Below the pieces are notes generated by a model that did no database searches, was not told the origin of the DNA, and worked only from the letters and a program-made list of their open reading frames with translations. A DNA stretch of 64,000 bases from Lentinula raphanica (Eukaryota > Basidiomycota > Agaricomycetes > Agaricales > Omphalotaceae), in the NCBI GenBank assembly GCA_027919835.1, contig JANVFP010000031.1, forward strand, positions 372,001 through 436,000. The letters run 5' to 3'. Both the position numbers and the translations under genes were made by a program. How positions within the stretch are numbered: position 1 is the first letter of the stretch; every line of letters begins with the position of its first letter. Below are positions 55,445 through 64,000 of the stretch, piece after piece.

Positions 55445-58400
55445 TTAATGGATGTGTTTAAAAAGTAAGCCTAAACAATTTCTTAGCTTTACAAACTTGA
55501 CAAGTGCTAGATTCTTTGTAAGAAGATCTGCAACATTGTCCTCAGTTTGAATATAGTAGAGATCGATTATTCCAGCTTCTACTTTTTCTCGAATAAAATG
55601 ATAGCGAATATCAATGTGTTTAGTTCGACGTTCCTGCACAGGATTTGACGCAAGGAATGAAGAACCTTGATTATCAACCATCAAAGGCATTGATCCGAGT
55701 TTAAAACCTATTTCATTGAATAAGGTTTTGATCCACATCAACTGTCGACTAGTGTCAGAAGCAGCCATATATTCAGCTTCAGTGGATGATAACGCAACAG
55801 TTTTTTGTTTGTGACTTGTCCAGCTTACTGAACCTGTTGCAAATGTCACAATCATCCCAGTATGGGATTTACGATCATTTGAATCAGATGCCCAGTCAGA
55901 ATCAGAATATGCAATAAATCCTTCTTGTGAAGATCCATCATAGACAAGCGCATAATCCTGAGTGTATAAAAGATATCGGATTATGTATAGCGCTTTTGCA
56001 AGATGATCTTTGCTAGGATTAGCAGAATACTGACTTAACTTGATTACTGCGTAAGCAATATCAGGACGTGTGCCAAGCATTAGATATAACAAAGATCCAA
56101 TGACACTTTGAAAGCGTCGACGAAGTTCAGCATTTACTGGTTTAGTATTTGCATGAGGAACCCATGATGTAGGAAGAGGAGTTTGAGCTTTTTTAGCATT
56201 TGTCATGCCAAAACGAGATATGACTTTATCAAGATAAGCTCCTTGATCCAATTTTAAGATTTTCTTTTTACGGTCGCGGAATATGCGCATACCAAGAAAT
56301 TCTTTTGGTTCTCCCAAATCACGACATTCCCATACATTCATGAACTCATGCTTCTTCTTCATAATGAGATCTTTGTCTGATCCCATAAATAAAGCATCAT
56401 CAACATAGATTATGGCAATTACGGTTTGCCCATTCTCTTTGAAGACATATACACCAGCATCAGAAACACAGCGCTTAAATCCTAGTTTTCCCATGGAAGC
56501 ATTACATTCCTTCCACCAGGATAAGCTTGCTTGTTTTAGACCGTAAAGTGCTCGGTGTAACCTCCAAACTTTGGTTTTGTCCTTAACGAAGCCTTCGGGT
56601 TGTTCCATATAGATTTCTTCATCAAGCTTGCCATATAAAAAAGCCTGTTTGACGTCAAGAGCCTGGATTTCCCAGTCTTCTAGGGCAGCTAAAGCAAGAA
56701 GAATTCTAACAGTTTCAAATCGCGCTACAGGCGAAAACAACTCGTTATAATCTATCCCTTGTACTTGAGAAAAACCTTTTGCGACGAGTCGGGCTTTATA
56801 TCGACCATCATTTTTTCGGTTAAACACCCATCTGGATTTGATAGGTTTACGACCCTGAGGTAGTGTAACTTCCTCATATACATGACGTCCTTTCAAACCA
56901 TCAATCTCCTCTTTGCAAGCATTATTCCATTTAGCCCGTATATCAGGGGCAAATGACGATAGTCTCTTTGTGAATTCCATGAGTTAGGATTATCTTTGGT
57001 AAGAATATCCCTTGGATTCATGTCTAAGAAACTTTCAGGAATAACATCCGATTGTGCAAGCAAATGATTTATAAATTCTACTCCCCCTTCCTGAATGAGT
57101 CTAGACATGTTTACATCCATATCGTATTCCTGAGATGGTGAACGCATCCGAACTTCTGGTACAGGAGGAACACGTGGTTCGTAGACTTCATTTCTACGAG
57201 GTAATGGACGTATTTGACGCCAACCACTATGTGTTCCAGATGACGGTACCATATCAGGACGATTAATTGGTTTAGGAATTCTACGAGGATGTAATCGTTT
57301 CCATTCAGCCACTTCGTCTGGATCATAACTAAATGGATTTGGATGAACTGGTGAAGGAGGTCTATCATTTTCAGGAGGTGGTGTGGGAGTCCGAGGAGAT
57401 GGTGCTCGAGATGAGTGATAAGGTGGGGAACCATTATCTGATTCTTGATCAGAATGATCATCATTTTGATCATTATCACCAGGCAGATTTGGTGGATCTC
57501 GAGAATCCTCATCGGGCAATGTAAAAGGAACGTTATGTGGATTTTCATCCGGATCAAATGGTAGATCTGCATCAATACCATTCGTTGGTCGTTTATCATG
57601 GTTTTCTCTGGGATTAGATAGGACAGGTTCAGAGGGTTTTGTACTATCTTTGCATCGTGGAAACCATTGTTCATAGAAAGTTGCTTGTGGTGCAAAATAG
57701 ATAGAGTTGTCATTACGCATAAACATATATCCTTTTGTACCCTTGTCGTAACCAATGAAGATCATTAATTCGGAATGAGGTGCTTGTTTATTTTTCCTTT
57801 TTTCAGGATGAATAAAGACATAAGCAGCACACCCAAATACTCTGAAATAAGAAACATCAGGTATTTTTCCGAAGAAAACTTCAATTGGGGTCTTCCAGTT
57901 CAACCTTTGAATTGGTGTGCGATTATACACATGCATTGCAGTGTTATACGAAAATTCCCACCAGGATTCTGGACAGCATGCATGATGACGCATTGCTTCA
58001 GATTTTTCCATCATGGTGCGATTTATTCGTTCCGCACGACCATTCTGTTGATGAACATGGGCAGACGACTTATGAGTTTCTATTCCTTCTTGTTTCAAGA
58101 ATGTTTCGAATTCTTGTGAAAGAAATTCTCCCCCTCGATCAAAACGTAGACATTTAATCTTTCGGCCTGTTTGCTTTTCAGCCCAGGATTTAAAATCCTT
58201 AAAAGATTGCAAGGCTTCTGATTTTCGTCGTAGTTTTATTGAAACAGCATGAGATGAACAATCATCTAGAAACGTGATCACATACTTGAATTTATGATAA
58301 GAGACAGTAGGTATCTCTTTGATATCAGTATGAATGAGATCTAACGGTTCCGATGCTCGTTTCTCAGACTTAGGGTAGGATTGAGATTTTTCTTTTCCAA

Positions 58401-60252
58401 GAGCACAACCTTTGCAAGGTGCATCTTCAGAAGGTATAGAAATCTTGGGAAGTCCTTTGACATGGGGTTGTGTATTGCGTAAGACTACTTTACTGGGATG
58501 ACCAAAGCGATTATGCCATGTGTCATAATCTAGGGGTATTTTATTGACTAGACCTCTTTCTGGAGTTACAATTGAAGAGGATAGCCAATGAAGATTTTCC
58601 CCAGAAGATTTAGGAGCACATGTCATTAAAACTTTCCGATCAGATTTCCGACGAATTTGAGTTTTATCCTCATCAGAGACTGCAAAGCAGCCTTGTCGGT
58701 TTAATAAACCAACAGATAAAAGGCGATGTGTGCATTGCGGTTGGTAAAACACCGGATATAATTTAGTCGTATGAGTATAATTGAGACCATTATGGTGCTT
58801 AATAAATACAGTTCCAACCCCTTTGATTAGGGTTTTGGAGCCTATGTTGGCAGTTTGTACTGGAATTGGAGTTTCAAGTTCTCTATATTGAGCAAAGTCC
58901 TCAATGTGAGGAGTGAAGTGTGCAGAAGCACCAGAGTCAAGCAGCCAAAAGTCTTTTGAAGACTGTTCTTGCGAGTTCTCAAACTTAGGAGTATTGACAT
59001 AATGCACATCAGAATATATTTTATTATCTCCATCGAGGAGATCAGAAACTACAGAGTTCATATTATATACATGCTGGTCTTTCGACCTTGAAAATGATCG
59101 CATGGTGTCATAGAACATCTGTTTAGTCCGGTGCAATTTGTTAATAGTATTTCTCCTGAATTTAGAAAGAGGAACTTGCCAGTACATGAGGCGCTCGTCA
59201 CCTTCACCTGTAATCTCCATATCGTACATTTCATCTGCCCATGTCAATCTAACCTCCTCCTCTTCTTGCTTCATGTTAGCAAGAATAGGGTCCTCTTCTT
59301 CATCCTCATAATTGGGGAGATCGTCGAGTTTGAGGGCAGAAGAGGATGCATGAGGTATATTGACGACATATGCGGAACTGAATTGAGCCACCGATGAATC
59401 AGATTGCTGAACAGATTCGTGTGCTGTTTGATTCGCTTTTCCTTTGCCTTTGCCTTTTCCACGTCGGGGTTTCTTGTTCTTATTCTGCGGCGCAGGTGCT
59501 GAAGGAGTCTGCTGCCCAGACTTGGGCGCTCCTCCTTTTTGTTTCTTCTGGTCTCGCCATTGTGAATTATGATCACCATAGCGTTTGATACCAGAGAGCC
59601 GGGCAGTAAGAGAAGATTCCGAGTTTTTAATGGAAGTTCGACGGGAATACTCGTCTTGAATGCCAGATGCGATGTTATTGAGATCTAATGATTTCGCATC
59701 ATATTGAGACAGCATAGTCATGGCAAGATTATCCCATGAACGAGGCAAGGCGGCAAGAAGAATCATGGCTTGAATCTGATCTGTGAGTTTGAGACCAAAA
59801 TCATCAAGTCGAGTAAAGATTGACCGCAAATTGGCGATAGGCATTGCAGGGTCAGCATCTTCTCTCAACTCAAAGTTGATTGCCTCTTTGAAAATTCCAA
59901 AGATACCAGCAGCGCGAGGTGTACCATATTGTGTTTTAATCTCGTCCCATGTTTCCTGAGCAGAGTCTCTGACCATACTCTCTCGGAGACCCTTCGGGAG
60001 TTTGAGAGTAATAATACCAATGGCTGAGTCATCTTTTTCATCCCACTCACGAATCTCTTTCTTGAGTTCAGCAGATGTAGTCTCTACACGGTCCGCTCCA
60101 GTTCCTGAATAAGTTTCTTTAGGTCTTTCATCCCGACCAGAAACTACACCCCAAGCTCTAGAGAAGCGGAGATAGGCAATCATGGTAGATTCCCATTCGC
60201 TGTAGTTGGAGCCGTTGAGTTCAGGAATGGCAAAGGCAACAGTGTTGGACAT
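55445..60252 (-). CDS. Copia Gag-Pol polyprotein with one frame change
   Basis: Frame 1 runs from ATG 60252 to about 56980 and frame 2 continues to 55445, so a single shift near 56980-56893 is needed, programmed or mutational. Gag: AIPELNGSNYSEWESTMIAY; no CCHC knuckle, only a Lys/Arg/Gly stretch (RRGKGKGKGKANQ). Protease: FWLLDSGASAHF. Integrase: WHNRFGHPS with CKGC, then Asp in IHTDIKE, Asp in RFDRGGEF, Glu in NGRAERINR. Acidic/Pro-rich linker. RT: RWVFNRKNDGRYKARLVAKG, VKQAFLYGKLDEEIYMEQP, catalytic IIYVDDALF. RNase H: SDSDWASDSNDRKSHTG and ALSSTEAEYMA. All catalytic residues are present. Confidence 0.88.
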
Positions 60253-60982
60253 GTTGTATGAATAGAGTTCTATAAGAAGAAGAACAGTTTGATTAGAACG
60301 TTCCTTCAAGTCATGAACATCGATCATATCAACATTGGTTTTTACTCATTGACTTAAATCACGGTGTTGATCGCATTTTTCCATCTTGTATCCATCTCCG
60401 ATCTGATCATTCCTATCAGACTCGGTATATATGTAAAACTATATACAAATCCTATGTGTCATTTGAAAGCTATTCATCTATCGTTCATTAATAGTGCAGT
60501 CCAGAAGACGCACATATTAAGCACAAATAGACTAGTAGCGTAAAAGGGACTTAAGACACATGGTGTAACAGTACTGTAATACGGAGGCCAAGAAAGCCAC
60601 ACATGTTCGCAAATGCCCAGCCTACGCAGAAGTGCTTTTGATTATTCACACTCTGGCAGAAGTCTACCTGGGAAGAGGGTTCGGACCTCTAACAAACCAC
60701 CATTAAAGGTGAGAATGCAAAGCTCGTTCATGTGGACTGCCTGTGTATACTACTGTTAGTTTTATTCAATGGGATGTCATTTATATTACAGACAGAGCCC
60801 TCGGATGGATGGAATAAAGACGATCTAAGGGATTACCTTATACCAAAACCACAAGCACAACATCAAACACTTTTTAATACTCGGTCATGAGCATTAGGAA
60901 AGCGTTGGTGAACACGATCAACCACTCGTAAGATAACACAGTGGAGTAACGACCAGTGTTGAGCTAACCGGGGCCCATAACC
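60253..60982. other. Copia 5' leader with half-tRNA primer site
   Basis: Immediately inside the 5' LTR, GGTTATGGGCCC on the minus strand (60971-60982) is complementary to the anticodon arm of initiator tRNA-Met, the internal primer site known from Drosophila copia. The rest is untranslated leader. Confidence 0.7.
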
Positions 60983-61492
60983 TGTTGAAAACAGCAATCA
61001 ATCTTACGATAGGTTGATGCTTTTACTCACCGAGTATAAGCTTGCTGAGGAGACTTCAGATAGCGAAGTTGAGATGATAGAAACTCTTGAATAAGAGGCT
61101 TATTGTTACAGAGGAACATCTACAGTATTTATACTAGAAGAGTTAACACCCTATGACAATGATGAATAATAATGAATCATGTATACAGCATGTAAGATGA
61201 GTAAAGTACGATCATAGGTGTAAAGAATAATGCATATAACATGTGTATGTAGTCCGTCTAGCACACTGCAAAAGCTGTAGAGCGAATAGCATTAAGAGAG
61301 CATAAAGCTGAAATGAAATACAGCAGTAAGGCTGTATGTTGCATGAGAAATAACAATAGAATATTGTTAAAGGGCTAAGAAATACATGATAGCTGCATGT
61401 CGATCACTCATTAATAGTCAGTGCTATGCTTAGTAAATAAGCGCACATGATATCATGATTAGATAGACTTAAGCGCTAATCTAATTTCAACA
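60983..61492 (-). repeat. Copia 5' LTR
   Basis: 510 bp, same sequence as the 3' LTR by eye; followed by target duplication TCTCG (61493-61497). Confidence 0.93.
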
Positions 61493-62142
61493 TCTCGGAC
61501 TGCTGAATTGTGCTGATGGTGATGGATGGGAGGGGACGGAGTGACGTTCGTCCTAGCTATGTGAGCATACGAGGTACCTGACGTGTCGTTCGCGATTTCG
61601 CCATCTTCCTTACCACTGAGTTGTTGTCGATCGGGTAGAGAGTTGCCCAGCGTGGCTATCTTCGTAGATATCTCGGTTACTCTGCTCGTCATCTCTTCTA
61701 ACTTGCTCAGTGCTGCCTGGGCTTCTGTTGCTATTTCTTCCACCCTCTCGCCTACCATCTTTGCTTTTACTGTGAGGCTCTCTTCGAAGTTCTCGATTAT
61801 CTCCGTCTTTCTCTCCTTCCAGGACCATTCCTGTAAGATCTTGGCTATTAACGCGATCCTATCGAGCACCTCGTTCAAGGCCGTTTTGGTTCTTCCGGGT
61901 TCTTTCGCAGCTGCCGCCAGACGTAACAGTTTGGTTGGTAGGACCTCGTGGCACTCGTCGTCCTTCGACATGAGCTTCCATGTAATCGCTTTCTCAATGA
62001 GAAGCTGAAACTCTTCGTTCTCGCCCTCGGTTTGGGTTGGACTCGTCGGCCTCGGATTCAGGTTCGTCTTTGTTTGGAACGTCAACTTCGTCTGCGATGG
62101 TGTGCCGTCTTTCCCATTACTCGTGGTACTTCTTGTCGTCAT

Positions 62143-63268
62143 ACGTTTTATATAGTCTCTCTCGTGTGTTGTATGAGGTGTATTTGTGAGATACGAGGGT
62201 GTAAAGGTGTGATTTACTCTTAATCTGAGCTACTTTGCCTACCGAAGCCTTATTCACCACTTTCTGAGCGTGGGAATAGTCATAGGTGGTGGCAGTACTA
62301 GATCAAAGAGCGGTCCTAGACTGTATCTACTGTATTCAATCCTATAATGCTGGAATGATATAACTGGGTAGGGCTGCGAGCTTGCAGCGGCCTCCAACTC
62401 TTTTGAACTTATATTGTGTTGTTGACAATCAGGCAAGCCGCAAACCTCAATATGCAACACATTTTGCAAACCTGACTGTTGGCAGATAACACAGTCAGGT
62501 TTGCGATGGATGAAGGCACTCAGTGAAAACATGAATACAGTCTTAAGCAAGTTGTGTCAGTCACAGTGACTGCATTTGGGTTGCAGAGGTCTGAGGAAGT
62601 GATCAAAGAAAGAGGAGGTTAATATGTTGATGTCAACAATACTCAACTGTAACATAAGTAGATAGTCAAAAATTTCAAACCATGGACTATTCAGGGAGGT
62701 TCATGGTTCTTATTGTGTACACTGCACTCTCATTGTGTCTGTTACAATTTTTGCATAGCAATATATGCAACTAACACCTGCATCAGTGAACGGAGCTGGG
62801 AGAATGAAAAATCAGCAATGAGATTGAGGTTGCAAGCACATAAATGATAACAGTTCATTATGCCAGTGTTAGGTCTGCCAGTTAGATGCTGTTTTGAATG
62901 ATAAAACAAGCATGACAAAAGTGATATATAGCCAAGCTGATGAGAAAATTTGAAATGGATTAACCCAAAAGGGCAAGATAAAGGATTTTGACTCTGTGTT
63001 TTAATGACTACATGACCCTCCTCTAAAGAGTTGGAGATTATACATACACTCTTTTCTTCTTTCCTTTGCATTTCTTTGTTACTCATGGTGTACATATGAT
63101 TTAATGAATACTGAAAGATCCTCCTACAAATACAATGCTCAAAAGAGTCACTGCAAAACCATCCTCAACCTAAGGAAAATTATATCTCTCTAAGCTCAAG
63201 CCTTGATACTTAGCACTTAGCCTTTGAACTTCATAAATTATGATGCACCCTTACTATTATTTACCTAT
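62143..63268. other. Gene-poor DNA right of the LINE
   Basis: The first ~70 bases are LINE leader. The rest is AT-rich with a perfect 14-bp-stem hairpin (62466-62504) and no supported gene. Two minus-strand frames (62550-62254, 63095-62742) lack family features, splice signals and codon bias. Confidence 0.45.
62466..62504. repeat. Short perfect hairpin
   Basis: GCAAACCTGACTGT (62466-62479) and its exact reverse complement ACAGTCAGGTTTGC (62491-62504) enclose an 11-nt loop. No T-run follows, and no linked gene is seen. Confidence 0.7.
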
Positions 63269-63362
63269 GCATTAATGGGGTAGTGGTAACCTGGGTCGTT
63301 GCCATCCATTGTGCTGTTTAAATTCTTTCGACCCGCCGGGGGTTCGATTCCCCCTTAATGCA
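63269..63362 (+). tRNA. tRNA-Gly (anticodon GCC) with intron
   Basis: Acceptor stem GCATTAA (63269-63275) pairs with TTAATGC (63355-63361), discriminator A. D-loop GGTAGTGGTAA-type. Anticodon stem GGTCG (63294-63298) pairs with CGACC (63329-63333). Anticodon GCC is at 63301-63303. T-arm GGGGGTTCGATTCCCCC. About 23 nt (63305-63327) interrupt the loop one base after the anticodon and form the intron. Confidence 0.85.
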
Positions 63363-64000
63363 TAGTTACGAATGAGGTAGTAATTTAATTTTTGTATGGT
63401 TGAATCACAATATTTTTTCATATCTTTTTGCTGTATGTATTATTTTATAAAATATTATTTTTTGAAGACAAAATGACCTTGACCTTGACCTTCAGTTGTT
63501 TCAATGTCTGTGTATTTGTTTGAGGTGAGCTGCCACTCATCAAATTATTTTTTCTTGTCTTGTTGATCAATACTTACTATTTTTCAATGCTCATCACTCA
63601 GTATTTATACAGTACTCAATGTATTTGTAACCGGCAGCGTTGCCAGTTCTAGGCAGTTAGGGTTAGGTTTAGGGCAGTCAGGTGGATTCTTAGATATTAT
63701 ATAATCTTTGGCCTTATTCTTGTTCACCTCCATTGTGTATACCTCCAATAGATTGGATCTTGTGTACATTGGGTGATCCTTAGTCCCTCTATAGCTGGTA
63801 ACCAGCTCTTATCCCCCCTGGGGGTTGCTGGGCCAGCCCAGTTCTTAACCACCCTGGGGTCTCTGACCCCTCGGACGGTCACAGTATTATTGACAATTGT
63901 ATAATATATTTCAATTGTATTTTTTACCTTGAATATTATATTTATAAAGCTTTTGCATGTTGATCTGAGTACTCAATGAATAATTGAATCATTATTCACA
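63363..64000. other. AT-rich right edge with a short telomere-like motif
   Basis: No gene. TTAGGGTTAGGTTTAGGG lies around 63658-63675, and a GGGGGTTGCTGGGCCAGCCCA-like GC-rich patch near 63820-63870. Otherwise simple AT-rich DNA. Confidence 0.45.

Larger units (their letters stand above)
54891..61492 (-). mobile_element. Complete Ty1/copia retrotransposon with identical-looking LTRs
   Basis: 6,602 bp, with 510-bp LTRs at 54891-55400 and 60983-61492 (TGTTGAAA...TTTCAACA) in which I see no difference. The 5-bp target duplication TCTCG is at 54886-54890 and 61493-61497. Pol order is protease, integrase, RT, RNase H (copia type). The primer site is GGTTATGGGCCC next to the 5' LTR, and a polypurine tract AAGGGGAG next to the 3' LTR. 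Insertion into LINE ORF1 is recent by LTR identity. Confidence 0.93.
53454..62142 (-). pseudogene. LINE ORF1 (nucleic-acid-binding protein), split by copia insertion
   Basis: Two pieces: 62142-61493 (N-terminal 217 residues, with a coiled-coil segment VEEIATEAQAALSKLEEMTS) and 54885-53454. Ignoring the copia element and one TCTCG duplicate, the pieces join in one frame of 693 aa. The C-terminal piece has three knuckle-like clusters: CVKCNTFGHIAEQC, CARCAGRHRTSAC and CANCRKAGHGAASREC. A Pro/Gln/Met-rich tail contains a short tandem PPPSSQ repeat. LINE ORF1 proteins bind the element RNA. The insertion abolishes the product. Confidence 0.8.
52138..62210 (-). mobile_element. LINE retrotransposon, 3'-truncated, split by a copia element
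   Basis: Minus-strand ORF1 (start 62142) with zinc knuckles and ORF2 with an apurinic-type endonuclease, overlapping by 10 nt. ORF2 is cut at 52138 by the LTR, before any reverse transcriptase. The 54891-61492 segment is a later copia insertion with target duplication TCTCG. The 5' end is not sharply defined; about 60-70 bp of leader precede ORF1. Confidence 0.8.

Noticed and set aside
62254..63095. Two minus-strand frames of about 100 codons
   Set aside because: No splice support, no family features and AT-driven composition; one overlaps the short hairpin.
1..64000. CRISPR arrays, riboswitches, bacterial operons
   Set aside because: The window is fungal; no regularly spaced repeats or bacterial signals were seen.

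Overview
The window looks like a chromosomal segment of a basidiomycete fungus, most probably an agaricomycete. The evidence is: genes split by many 40-70 nt GT-AG introns, a secreted GH16 endo-glucanase of the wood-decay type, a heat-shock-type BAG gene, intron-containing nuclear tRNAs, and heavy loading with fungal retroelements. The species cannot be named from the sequence alone.

The left part (about 1-25 kb) is mainly host DNA. It holds the 3' end of an unknown gene and a 10-exon GH16 glucanase, with a decayed second GH16 fragment behind it. Next come an orphan ORF, an AT-rich stretch and a 2.4-kb direct tandem duplication; each unit carries one small secreted-protein gene. A broken Cys-rich ORF and a decayed partial copy of the BAG gene follow. 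Then come the BAG-domain gene itself (TATA box, heat-shock element, one frameshift), tRNA-Tyr, a GYF-domain gene, a two-repeat ABM-like gene, a membrane protein and a secreted serine beta-lactamase-like protein.

The right part (about 25-62 kb) is almost entirely retroelements. 25.4-30.2 kb is a tyrosine-recombinase retrotransposon of Ngaro/DIRS type. After a small host gene and a truncated host gene, 31.65-52.14 kb is bounded by two 1,701-bp LTRs and contains a Ty3/gypsy gag-pr-pol on the minus strand, with pr and pol damaged. On the opposite strand the same element carries two spliced accessory genes (865 and 561 aa by my exon models). One intron of the second gene is a 3.1-kb near-perfect foldback whose ends coincide with the splice sites. 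Copies of the polypurine tract mark the cassette borders, and a 15-bp palindrome, TGATCTNNNAGATCA, recurs through the element. A LINE (52.1-62.2 kb, minus strand) abuts the right LTR. Its ORF1 is split by a recent Ty1/copia element (54.9-61.5 kb) with identical-looking LTRs and a 5-bp target duplication. The window ends in gene-poor DNA with one tRNA-Gly.

The most unusual object is the 20.5-kb LTR element with its antisense accessory genes and foldback intron. The second is the tandem secreted-protein pair, whose coding exons differ far more than their flanks. All exon models were read by eye from splice signals and frame; no database or structure search was run.
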